A DNA stretch of 64,000 nt from Comamonadaceae bacterium. GTDB lineage: Bacteria; Pseudomonadota; Gammaproteobacteria; Burkholderiales; Burkholderiaceae_C. The stretch lies in the NCBI GenBank assembly GCA_027488215.1, contig JAIYCB010000019.1, forward strand, positions 1 through 64,000. The letters run 5' to 3'. The translations under genes and the position numbers were made by a program. The notes beneath the pieces were generated by a model, which did no database searches, had not been told where the DNA came from, and saw nothing but the letters and a program-made list of their open reading frames with translations. The first letter of the stretch is position 1; each line of letters starts with the position of its first letter. Shown here piece by piece: positions 26,727 through 34,458 of this stretch.

Positions 26727-28295
26727 ATGTCCGCCATTGCACCGCACATGAAGACCCCAGACCTACAACCTGCCGATTACCTGATCAAAATCCTGAATGC
26801 CAAGGTCTACGACGTGGCAACCGAATCGGCCCTTGAAACCGCCAAAAACCTGTCGCGCCGCCTCGGCAACCAGGTGCTGCTCAAGCGCGAAGACCAGCAA
26901 CCGGTGCACAGTTTCAAGCTGCGCGGCGCTTACAACAAGATGGCGCACCTGACGCCCGAGCAGCTCAAAAAAGGCGTGATCTGCGCCTCGGCGGGCAACC
27001 ACGCACAAGGCGTGGCGCTGAGCGCCAGCCGTTTGGGCACACGCGCCGTGATCGTCATGCCCACCACCACACCGCAGGTCAAGATCGACGCGGTCAAGGG
27101 CTTTGGCGGCGAGGTGGTGTTGTTTGGCGACAGCTATTCCGACGCCTACAACCGTGCTGTACTGCTGGAGAAAAAACAAGGTCTGACCTTTGTGCACCCC
27201 TTTGACGACCCGGATGTGATCGCGGGCCAGGGCACGATTGCCATGGAAATGCTGAGCCAGCACCAAGGGCCGCTGGATGCGGTGTTTGTGGCCATTGGTG
27301 GTGGTGGCCTCATCAGCGGCGTGGCCAATTACATCAAGGCGGTCCGCCCCGGGGTCAAGGTGATTGGCGTGCAGATGAACGACTCCAACGCCATGATGCA
27401 GTCGGTGGCCGCCCAACAGCGCGTGACCTTGCCCGATGTGGGCCTGTTCTCGGACGGCACCGCCGTCAAGCTGGTGGGCGAAGAGACCTTCCGCGTGGCC
27501 AACAATTTGGTCGATGACTACATGACGGTGGACACCGACGCGGTGTGCGCGGCCATCAAGGATGTGTTTGTGGACACCCGCTCGATCGTGGAGCCTGCGG
27601 GCGCGCTGGCGGTGGCCGCCATCAAACAATACGTGTCTCAACACAAAACCAAGGGCCAGACTTACGCCGCCATTTTGTGTGGCGCCAACATGAACTTTGA
27701 TCGCCTGCGCTTTGTGGCCGAGCGCGCCGATGTAGGCGAAGAAAAAGAAGCGCTGTTTGCCGTGACCATCCCCGAAGAGCGCGGCAGCTTCAAGCGTTTT
27801 CTGGAGCTGATCGGTAGCTTACCGGGTGGCCCGCGCAATGTGACCGAGTTCAATTACCGCATGAGCGACTCGGACAAAGCCCATGTGTTCTTGGGCTTGA
27901 GCACAAACGGCAAAGGCGAAAGCAGCAAGATCACCGCCAAATTCAACAAGCACCAGTTCACGGCCATCGACCTGACACACGATGAGCTGGCCAAAGAGCA
28001 CATCCGCCACATGGTGGGCGGACACTCGGCCCTGTCACAAGACGAGCGTCTGCTGCGCTTTGAGTTCCCCGAGCGGCCCGGCGCACTGTTCAAGTTCTTG
28101 AGCTTGATGCGTCCAGGCTGGAACATCTCGCTGTTTCATTACCGCAATCAAGGCGCCGACTACGGCCGCATTCTGGTGGGCCTTCAGGTACCGGCCAAAG
28201 ACGACAAGGCCTTTGCCAAGTTTTTGGAAGCGCTGGGGTATCCGTATGCGGAAGAGACGCACAACCCGGTGTACCGCTTGTTTTTGCGCGCCTGA
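26727..28295 (+). CDS. ilvA: Threonine ammonia-lyase, biosynthetic
   Basis: IlvA deaminates threonine to 2-oxobutanoate, the first committed step of isoleucine synthesis. The predicted 522-residue protein is the long allosteric form. The PLP lysine is Lys64 in HSFKLRGAYNK, the Gly-rich phosphate loop is AIGGGGLISG, and two ACT-like regulatory domains occupy about residues 345-515 (EERGSFKRFLELIGSLPG and FPERPGALFKFLSLM). I chose the ATG at 26727; 26748 is also possible. It is preceded by a terminator-like hairpin and is convergent with gspC. No other isoleucine genes are nearby. Confidence 0.95.
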   Translation: MSAIAPHMKTPDLQPADYLIKILNAKVYDVATESALETAKNLSRRLGNQVLLKREDQQPVHSFKLRGAYNKMAHLTPEQLKKGVICASAGNHAQGVALSASRLGTRAVIVMPTTTPQVKIDAVKGFGGEVVLFGDSYSDAYNRAVLLEKKQGLTFVHPFDDPDVIAGQGTIAMEMLSQHQGPLDAVFVAIGGGGLISGVANYIKAVRPGVKVIGVQMNDSNAMMQSVAAQQRVTLPDVGLFSDGTAVKLVGEETFRVANNLVDDYMTVDTDAVCAAIKDVFVDTRSIVEPAGALAVAAIKQYVSQHKTKGQTYAAILCGANMNFDRLRFVAERADVGEEKEALFAVTIPEERGSFKRFLELIGSLPGGPRNVTEFNYRMSDSDKAHVFLGLSTNGKGESSKITAKFNKHQFTAIDLTHDELAKEHIRHMVGGHSALSQDERLLRFEFPERPGALFKFLSLMRPGWNISLFHYRNQGADYGRILVGLQVPAKDDKAFAKFLEALGYPYAEETHNPVYRLFLRA

Positions 28296-28333
28296 CAAAC
28301 GGGCACGCTTGGCGCATCAAGGCGCTTTGTCAG
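28292..28333. terminator. Inverted repeat between convergent ilvA and gspC ends
   Basis: CTGACAAA (28292-28299) and TTTGTCAG (28326-28333) form an outer stem around a smaller CTTG/CAAG stem. It overlaps both stop codon regions. There is no strong T-tract, so a terminator role is tentative. Confidence 0.35.
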
Positions 28334-28784
28334 TGCCTGGCAAGCTGATCGAAAAAAGGGTTGCACCTGGAGCGCTGTCACCCAAATTCGCTTGCTTGGC
28401 CCCCAGACTTTGTAAAACCACGCCGTCCATCACGGTCTGTCCCACCCGAAAAGGCCGGGGTGCTTGGCCATCCACAGAAATCAGGGCGCTGCCCTGACCA
28501 GAGGTCCCGGCCACCACACCTAACAACTCAAAGCGCGAGGATTGAGCCATGCTCACCGCAGGGGAAGGCATTTGTACACCCCAGGCGCGGGCCAAATGCG
28601 TCGAAGATGGGCCTTTGTCGGCTTGGGTTGAGCTTTTGACCAAGGGCAAACTCTGCACCGCACTGCCGGCGGGAAATTTCAGCACCCAAAAAACCACGCT
28701 GGCCGCGGCCGCACACCAAACCAAAGCAGCCAAAGCACCCGGCCCAAGATTGGCACTTCGTGGCGTGGACAAAATTTGTAACAT
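28317..28784 (-). CDS. gspC: Type II secretion system protein GspC, short form
   Basis: GspC is the inner membrane clamp that links the assembly platform to the secretin. The 155-residue product has a short cytosolic N-terminus, one membrane helix (about 15-35, ALAALVWCAAAASVVFWVL), and a GspC homology region (FELLGVVAGTSGQGSALISVDG, with RPFRVGQTVMDGVVLQSL). It lacks the C-terminal PDZ or coiled-coil domain of longer GspC proteins. I chose the ATG at 28784. It is divergent from gspG, unlike in gammaproteobacterial operons where gspC leads the cluster. Confidence 0.85.
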   Translation of the reverse strand: MLQILSTPRSANLGPGALAALVWCAAAASVVFWVLKFPAGSAVQSLPLVKSSTQADKGPSSTHLARAWGVQMPSPAVSMAQSSRFELLGVVAGTSGQGSALISVDGQAPRPFRVGQTVMDGVVLQSLGAKQANLGDSAPGATLFSISLPGTDKAP

Positions 28785-28862
28785 GATCGGATTATGATGG
28801 AAGGCATGAAAGTTCTCGCCCCACTCCCCAGCTCTGAAGCTTCTGAAGATGCTGCCATTTTG

Positions 28863-29279
28863 ATGACCCGCCGTCAACGCGGCTTCACCCTGATCGAACT
28901 GATGGTCGTGCTGGCCATCATCGGCGTGCTGGCCGCGCTGATCGTGCCCAACGTGTTGGGCCGCGCTGACGATGCGCGCATCACCGCAGCCCGAACCGAT
29001 GTGGGCAACCTGATGCAGGCGCTCAAGCTTTACAAGCTGGACAACCAGCGCTTTCCGACCGGCGAGCAAGGTCTGAACGCGCTCATCCTCAAGCCCACCA
29101 CCGATCCCGTGCCCGGTAACTGGAAACCTTATTTGGACAAGCTGCCCAACGACCCCTGGGGCAGGCCTTATCAATACATGAATCCCGGCATCAAGGGCGA
29201 GGTGGATGTGCTGTCCTTTGGCGCTGACGGTAAAGCCGGCGGCGAGGGCAACAATGCCGACCTGGGCAGCTGGCAATAA
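28863..29279 (+). CDS. gspG: Type II secretion major pseudopilin GspG
   Basis: The major pseudopilin builds the periplasmic piston of the type II secretion system. The class III leader is MTRRQRG followed by FTLIELMVVLAIIGVLAAL, with the conserved Glu at position +5 after cleavage. The C-terminal half has the GspG calcium-loop pattern (LPNDPWGRPYQYMNPG and DVLSFGADGKAGGEG). With the start at 28863 the leader has seven residues, normal for the family. In-frame ATGs at 28794 and 28806 would give long leaders and leave almost no promoter space before divergent gspC, although 28806 has a GGAAGG sequence nearby. Confidence 0.93.
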   Translation: MTRRQRGFTLIELMVVLAIIGVLAALIVPNVLGRADDARITAARTDVGNLMQALKLYKLDNQRFPTGEQGLNALILKPTTDPVPGNWKPYLDKLPNDPWGRPYQYMNPGIKGEVDVLSFGADGKAGGEGNNADLGSWQ

Positions 29280-29742
29280 ACGCCCGCATGCCCTGCCCCA
29301 GGGCTTCACATTGATGGAGTTGCTGGTGGTGGTGGCCTTGATCGCGGTGGCCACTGCGGGTGTGAGTCTGTCACTCAGAGACAGCGCTGACAGCGCGTTG
29401 CAACGCGATGCCGAACGCCTGGCTGTGCTGCTGGAAACCGGGCGGGCCCAAGCCCGCGCCAATGGCTTGCCGGTGGTCTGGCGCACACAGGACAACGCAC
29501 CCCAGCAGACCCAAAGCTTTGTTTTTGAGGGCCTGCCGCCACCTGGCCTGCCGCAATACTGGCTGGCCAACAGCACCCGCGCTGCGCCTGGCAGTGCCAT
29601 CACCCTGGGGCCGGAACCCCTGATCGAGCCACAGGCCTTGGCCCTGTCGACACAGCAGTCTCTCGGCCAGACCCTGTGGGTGGTGACCGACGGCCTGCGC
29701 CCCTTCAAGGTGCAAAGCACGCGCGAACAGGTCTCGCCATGA
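29254..29742 (+). CDS. gspH: Type II secretion minor pseudopilin GspH
   Basis: This minor pseudopilin of about 162 residues has the prepilin motif G-FTLMELLVVVALIAVATAG, followed by the GspH domain (DAERLAVLLETGRAQARANGLPVVWR). The likely ATG at 29254 overlaps the end of gspG by 26 bp and gives a 17-residue leader, longer than usual; no better start codon lies between it and the cleavage site. The stop overlaps gspI by 4 bp. GspH joins GspI, J and K in the tip complex of the pseudopilus. Confidence 0.85.
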   Translation: MPTWAAGNKRPHALPQGFTLMELLVVVALIAVATAGVSLSLRDSADSALQRDAERLAVLLETGRAQARANGLPVVWRTQDNAPQQTQSFVFEGLPPPGLPQYWLANSTRAAPGSAITLGPEPLIEPQALALSTQQSLGQTLWVVTDGLRPFKVQSTREQVSP

Positions 29743-30092
29743 AGCAGCGCGGCTTCACCCTGATCGAGGTGTTGGTCGCCCTGGGCATCACGGCAGTGGC
29801 GCTCATGGCGGGCTTGCAGGCCACGGGCTCGCTCAGCCGCAATGCAGAACGCCAGACGGTGAGCATGCTGGGCCAGATCTGCGCGGACAACCAATTGATC
29901 GCCCTGCGCTTGCGCAGACAACTGCCCGACACGGGCAACACGAGCGTGGAGTGCATGCAGGCTGGGCGCTTGCTGCAGGTCGAGGTGTCGGTGCGTCCTA
30001 CGCCGAACCCGAATTTCAGGCGTGTCGATGCGCGGGTGCTGGACCAGGGCAGCTACGTGCTGCAAGTCTCCACCGTGATGGGACGCAACTGA
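29739..30092 (+). CDS. gspI: Type II secretion minor pseudopilin GspI
   Basis: This 117-residue pseudopilin starts MKQRG-FTLIEVLVALGITAVALMA, giving a five-residue leader and the +5 Glu. The rest matches GspI in size and pattern (NQLIALRLRRQLPDTG, then QAGRLLQVEVSVRPTPNPNFRR). It overlaps gspH by 4 bp and gspJ by 1 bp. GspI is the core of the pseudopilus tip with GspJ and GspK. Confidence 0.92.
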   Translation: MKQRGFTLIEVLVALGITAVALMAGLQATGSLSRNAERQTVSMLGQICADNQLIALRLRRQLPDTGNTSVECMQAGRLLQVEVSVRPTPNPNFRRVDARVLDQGSYVLQVSTVMGRN

Positions 30093-30817
30093 TGAAGGCG
30101 CGCGGCTTCACCCTGATCGAGGTGCTGGTGGCCATCAGTGTGATGGCCTTGATGAGCCTGATGGCCTGGCGCGGGCTCGATGGCATGCTGCGCAGCCAAA
30201 GCAGTTTGCAAAGCCGCTCGGACGAGATCCGCAGCCTGCAAGCAGGCTTGGCGCAGTGGCAATCAGACCTGGACCAATTGGCCGAGCTGCCCGGCACGCC
30301 CAGCTGGGACTGGAACGGCCAGGTGCTGCGCCTGACGCGGCGCACCGCCGACGCCTCTTTGCCCGACAGCACCTCCAGCAACAGCCTCGCGCCTGCCAGC
30401 GTGCGCGTGGTGGCCTGGACCTGGCGCAGCGATCCGGGCCGCCCCGGTGGCGGCGACTGGCAGCGCTGGCAATCACCGCCTTTGACCCAGCGACAGGACT
30501 GGCAAAGCGCTTGGTCCCTGGCAGAACAATGGGGCCAGACGGCCAACGACGGCACCCGCGCTGGCCAGATTCAAATCCACCCTTTGTCGGGCTGGCAGCT
30601 GTTTGTGCACCGGGGCGGCAGCTGGACCAACCCTTTGTCGAACGCCGCCGTCACCCCAGGCAGAATCGACAACCCCAACACAAACGCCAACGCAAGGGCC
30701 AGCGCCACGACGCCCGACGGTGTGCGTTTGGTGTTGAGCCTTCCCCCCGGCCCCGCCGGGATGGGCGCCCTCACCCTGGACTGGGTGCGCCCCACCTTGT
30801 CAGGAGCGCCATCGTGA
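30092..30817 (+). CDS. gspJ: Type II secretion minor pseudopilin GspJ
   Basis: This 241-residue pseudopilin has the leader MKARG-FTLIEVLVAISVMALMSLMAWRGLDG, where the WRGLDG end is typical of GspJ. The C-terminal domain is longer than average and rich in Ser, Gln and Trp. The start shares a base with the gspI stop (TGATG), and the gspK ATG shares a base with its stop, so the series is translationally coupled. Confidence 0.92.
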   Translation: MKARGFTLIEVLVAISVMALMSLMAWRGLDGMLRSQSSLQSRSDEIRSLQAGLAQWQSDLDQLAELPGTPSWDWNGQVLRLTRRTADASLPDSTSSNSLAPASVRVVAWTWRSDPGRPGGGDWQRWQSPPLTQRQDWQSAWSLAEQWGQTANDGTRAGQIQIHPLSGWQLFVHRGGSWTNPLSNAAVTPGRIDNPNTNANARASATTPDGVRLVLSLPPGPAGMGALTLDWVRPTLSGAPS

Positions 30818-31809
30818 TGCGCCCCGAACATCGCCAGCACGGCGCGGCCTTGCTCACCGCCATGCTCACCGTAGCGTTGGTCACCACCCTGGCCAGCGCC
30901 GCGCTGTGGCAACAATGGCGGCAAGTCGAGATCGAGATCGCCGAGCGCGGGCGCAGCCAGACGGCGTGGATGATGACCGGCGCATTGGACTGGACGCGGC
31001 TGATCCTGCGGGAAGACGCGATTTCAGCACAGGGCGCTGCCGCCGACCACCTGGGCGAGCCGTGGGCCTTGGCGGTACAAGAGTCCAAACTGTCGACCTT
31101 CCTGTCACAAGACCAACAGTGGCGCGAGGGCGATGCAGAGGTCTTTTTGTCGGGCCAGATCACCGACGCCCAGTCGCGCATGAATGTGATGAACCTGCTC
31201 CAAGACGGGCAAATTTCTCCCCCAGCAATGGCCCGCTTTGCGGCCTTGTTCCAGCGCCTGGACCTGCCAATGGGTGAGTTGCAGGCCCTGTCTCAGCAGC
31301 TGCAAGCAAGTTGGCAAGCGAGCAGGACTGACCAAGTCACTCCAGCCTCACAACGCACGAATAACCAGGGGTCAGCCGCCTTACTGCCCCAGCAAACGGC
31401 TCAGCTGGTTTGGCTGGGCCTGAGCCCCAGCACACTGGCCGCCTTGCAGGCGCACATCACCTTGCTGCCCGAGGCCACCCCCGTGAACCTGAACACCGCC
31501 TCAGCCGAGGTGCTCTCGGCGGTACTCCCCGGGCTGGATCTGGCCTCGGCCCGACAGGCCGTGAGCCAGCGCCAGCGCGGTCACTGGACAAGCCTGAACG
31601 CTGCACAAGAAGCCTTGGGACCGAGCGCTCGCCTGCTCGATGAGAAGCAGCACAGCGTGCAAAGCCGTTACTTCGAAGTGCAGGGACGCATGCGCATCGA
31701 CAACGTGGTGCAACAAGAGACTGCACTGGTGCGACGCGAGAGCGGGCAGGTGCGCATGCTCTGGCGCATGCGCAGCCCCCAACTGCGACTGGATGCCCCT
31801 CTACAATGA
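30817..31809 (+). CDS. gspK: Type II secretion minor pseudopilin GspK
   Basis: The 330-residue GspK caps the pseudopilus tip. Its N-terminus (QHGAALLTAMLTVALVTTLA) is prepilin-like but lacks the +5 Glu, as is normal for GspK. The large C-terminal domain includes LSGQITDAQSRMNVMNLL and the helix-hairpin-helix-like PVNLNTASAEVLSAVLPGLD. The ATG at 30817 has AGGAG 10 bp upstream; a GTG at 30814 is directly adjacent. It follows gspJ with a one-base overlap. Confidence 0.92.
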   Translation: MRPEHRQHGAALLTAMLTVALVTTLASAALWQQWRQVEIEIAERGRSQTAWMMTGALDWTRLILREDAISAQGAAADHLGEPWALAVQESKLSTFLSQDQQWREGDAEVFLSGQITDAQSRMNVMNLLQDGQISPPAMARFAALFQRLDLPMGELQALSQQLQASWQASRTDQVTPASQRTNNQGSAALLPQQTAQLVWLGLSPSTLAALQAHITLLPEATPVNLNTASAEVLSAVLPGLDLASARQAVSQRQRGHWTSLNAAQEALGPSARLLDEKQHSVQSRYFEVQGRMRIDNVVQQETALVRRESGQVRMLWRMRSPQLRLDAPLQ

Positions 31810-31816
31810 GTTGCTC

Positions 31817-33076
31817 ATGCGTACCCTGATCATCCAACTGCCGCCGGGCCCGCCCAGTCCCACGCTCGCCTACCCTCATGCCCGGGTCGAGGCCGAGCCA
31901 GGCACACGCCCGCTCAAGCTGCAGTGGGCAACGGCTGCCTTGCTGCCCGCCCCTGATCGCCAAACTGAAACCGTGGCCTTGGTGCCTGCCGCTGCGCTGT
32001 CCTGGCACCGCGTCGAACTGCCAGCAGGTCTGCACAAACAGCCCCAGCGGCTGCAGGCAGCCTTGTACGGCCTGCTGGAAGAGCGCCTGCTCGACGACTC
32101 CGAACAAGTGCACCTGGCCTTACAAGCCAACTGGACCAACGCCCCACGCCCATGGGTTGTCGTGTGCGATCGCGCTTGGCTGAGCGCCCACTTGCAAGCC
32201 CTCGAACAAGCTGGCTTGAACGTCCATCGCATCGTGCCCGAGTTTGCACCAGGCACCTCGGGCAGCCCTGCACAGGTCACGGCTCTGGGCGATGCCGACA
32301 CAGGCTGGGTGTGGTTCAGTCACCCCGAACGTGGCGTCTGGGGTCAACCTTTGCCTGCTCTGCGCCAAGGTGCATCATCAGCCCAAGAACGATCAGGGCT
32401 GTCCGAACAAGAACTCGCCACCGCTTTGATGCAGGCCGAACCCGGTGCTGTGGCTTTGACCACAGAACTGCTGGGCTCCGGCGTGCGCCTCATGCCCCCA
32501 GCCCAGCACTGGCTGACCGCCCTGGCAAGCGATTGGGACCTGGCCCAGTTTGAGCTGCGAGCCAACGCCCGCAGCCGCCAGTTGAAAAACTGGCAACGTG
32601 CCACCAGCCACCTCTGGCACAGCACCGCTTGGCGGCCAGCACGCTGGGGCTTGTGGGTCTTGCTGGCTTCTCAGCTGCTCGGTCTGAATGCCTGGGCCTG
32701 GAAAACCCGTGCCGATTGGCAAGCCCAGCAAAGCAGCTGGGCCCAGGTGCTGCGCGAAACCTTTCCACAAACCAGCCTCGTGGTCGATGCGCCGCTGCAA
32801 ATGGCCCAGCAAGTCGAGCGCTTGCGCAAGGGCTCAGGTCAACTTGGCGCTGGCGACCTTGAAGCCATGCTGGCCGCACTGGGCCAAGCCCTGCCACAGG
32901 GCCTGGCAGCCCCTCGCCAATGGACTTATGAAACAGGCCAGATGCGCTTGCAAGACTTTCAGCCCGATGCGACCCAGCAAAAAGCACTGCAACAAAGCCT
33001 GAACGCACTGGGCTACACGTGGCGTGCCCAAGGTGATGCCTGGCTGATGATTGCCCAAGCAAAGGACAAGCCATGA
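31817..33076 (+). CDS. gspL: Type II secretion assembly-platform protein GspL
   Basis: GspL connects the GspE ATPase to the inner membrane platform. The 419-residue product has a cytoplasmic actin-like domain (about 1-270, including ALSWHRVELPAG and ALYGLLEERLLDD), one membrane segment (about 274-294, WGLWVLLASQLLGLNAWAW) and a ferredoxin-like periplasmic domain with a coiled section. The ATG at 31817 is 7 bp after the gspK stop. It overlaps gspM by 4 bp. Confidence 0.9.
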   Translation: MRTLIIQLPPGPPSPTLAYPHARVEAEPGTRPLKLQWATAALLPAPDRQTETVALVPAAALSWHRVELPAGLHKQPQRLQAALYGLLEERLLDDSEQVHLALQANWTNAPRPWVVVCDRAWLSAHLQALEQAGLNVHRIVPEFAPGTSGSPAQVTALGDADTGWVWFSHPERGVWGQPLPALRQGASSAQERSGLSEQELATALMQAEPGAVALTTELLGSGVRLMPPAQHWLTALASDWDLAQFELRANARSRQLKNWQRATSHLWHSTAWRPARWGLWVLLASQLLGLNAWAWKTRADWQAQQSSWAQVLRETFPQTSLVVDAPLQMAQQVERLRKGSGQLGAGDLEAMLAALGQALPQGLAAPRQWTYETGQMRLQDFQPDATQQKALQQSLNALGYTWRAQGDAWLMIAQAKDKP

Positions 33077-33588
33077 GCCTGCAAACCCTGGTGACACCCG
33101 TGCGCAAAGGTTGGCAAGCTGCCTGGGCAAGGCGCAACCCTCGTGAGCAGCTGCTGCTGGGCCTGGGCGCTTGGGTGATGGGCCTGGCCGCGCTGTGGGC
33201 CTTGGCCCTGGCCCCAGCGCTGCAGACCTGGCAAGAAGCCCCAGCCCGCCAAGCCCTGCTCGACGCCCAAAGCCAACGCATGCGCGAGCTGCAAATGCAA
33301 GCCCAGAGCTTACAAAAGCCTGCGGCCATCTCCCGCAACGATGCCGCCCTGTGGTTGGAAAAAAACTTGGCTGAGCTGGGGCCCAATGCGCGCATCAGCC
33401 TGCAAGGCGAAAGCGCCAGCCTGAGCCTGCAAGCCGCACCAGCCGCTGCACTGGCCCTTTGGCTGAGCCAGGCACGTGAGAACGCCCAAGCCTTGCCCAC
33501 ACAAGCCCAGTTGCAGCAAGTCAGCGCCCCCGGCCCGGATCACAACGAAGCCACCTGGCGCGGCAGCCTGGTGTTGCGCCTGCCATGA
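33073..33588 (+). CDS. gspM: Type II secretion assembly-platform protein GspM
   Basis: This 171-residue bitopic protein has a cytoplasmic start, one membrane helix (about 27-50, LLLGLGAWVMGLAALWALALA) and a periplasmic ferredoxin-like domain, matching GspM. It partners GspL, and its start overlaps the gspL stop by 4 bp. Its stop overlaps gspN by 4 bp. Sequence conservation in this family is low, so the call rests on topology and gene order as well as residues. Confidence 0.88.
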   Translation: MSLQTLVTPVRKGWQAAWARRNPREQLLLGLGAWVMGLAALWALALAPALQTWQEAPARQALLDAQSQRMRELQMQAQSLQKPAAISRNDAALWLEKNLAELGPNARISLQGESASLSLQAAPAAALALWLSQARENAQALPTQAQLQQVSAPGPDHNEATWRGSLVLRLP

Positions 33589-34406
33589 ATGCCATGAATC
33601 GCGCCCAGTCATACACGACCCGTTCGTTGCGTTCCGCTTGGCCTTTTGCCCTGCTCGGCGCGCTCTTGGGCCTGGGCCTGGCGCTGCTGGTGTGGGCGCC
33701 TGCACGTTGGCTGGCCTGGGGCGTGGCACAAGCCAGCCAGGGCCAGGTGCAATGGCTCAACCCCCGAGGCACGGTCTGGCAAGGATCTGCCCAGTTGTTG
33801 CTCAGCGGAGGCCCAGGCAGCCGCCAACCGCAGGCCTTACCTGGCAGAGTGCACTGGACACTGTCACCCGCCTGGACAGGCCTGCGCCTGGGCTGGAAAG
33901 CCGACTGCTGCATGACCGAAGCCGCCAGCGTGCAAGCCGCTTTGGGCTGGAGCACCCTGAGACTTCTAGCCAGCGACCACCAGTCGAGCTGGCCAGCCGC
34001 ATTGCTCAGCGGTTTGGGCGCGCCCTGGAACACACTGCAGGTCGAAGGCCAATTGCAGCTGCGCACCCAGGCACTTCAGTTGCACTGGGCGCAAGGGCGA
34101 ATGCAAATGCACGGTCTGCTTGAGCTGAACCTGCAGCAAATGTCTTCGCGCCTGAGCCCCGTCAAGCCCATGGGCAGTTACCGCATCGCCCTGACTGGCA
34201 CCCCAGAAGGCACAGCCACCCCCGGCTTGACCTTGAGTACATTGCAAGGCCCCTTGCTGTTATCAGGTCAAGGCCAGTGGGTGGGTCAACGCCTGCGCTT
34301 TACAGGCGAGGCCAGTGCTGCCGAAGGCCAAGAAGCCGCTTTCGACAATTTGCTCAACATCCTGGGCCGCCGCCAAGGCGCGCGCAGCTTGCTGTCTTTG
34401 GGATGA
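33585..34406 (+). CDS. gspN: Type II secretion system protein GspN
   Basis: GspN is an accessory inner membrane-anchored protein found in some type II systems, of unclear exact role. The 273-residue product has one N-terminal membrane segment (about 20-42) and a beta-rich periplasmic part with features of the family (WLNPRGTVWQGSAQLLLSGG near the start, LTLSTLQGPLLLSGQGQW near the end). The start overlaps gspM by 4 bp, and gspD starts 52 bp after its stop. Confidence 0.87.
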   Translation: MNAMNRAQSYTTRSLRSAWPFALLGALLGLGLALLVWAPARWLAWGVAQASQGQVQWLNPRGTVWQGSAQLLLSGGPGSRQPQALPGRVHWTLSPAWTGLRLGWKADCCMTEAASVQAALGWSTLRLLASDHQSSWPAALLSGLGAPWNTLQVEGQLQLRTQALQLHWAQGRMQMHGLLELNLQQMSSRLSPVKPMGSYRIALTGTPEGTATPGLTLSTLQGPLLLSGQGQWVGQRLRFTGEASAAEGQEAAFDNLLNILGRRQGARSLLSLG

Positions 34407-34458
34407 AACCGACTCATCCACCCACCCCTTGCCACCACTGTTTCAAGACCTGAACACC

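Noticed and set aside
29206-29330. Possible frameshift between gspG and gspH because the GspH leader looks long
   Set aside because: An ATG at 29254 gives a continuous frame into the prepilin motif, and the overlap with gspG is short. A 17-residue leader is unusual but tolerated.
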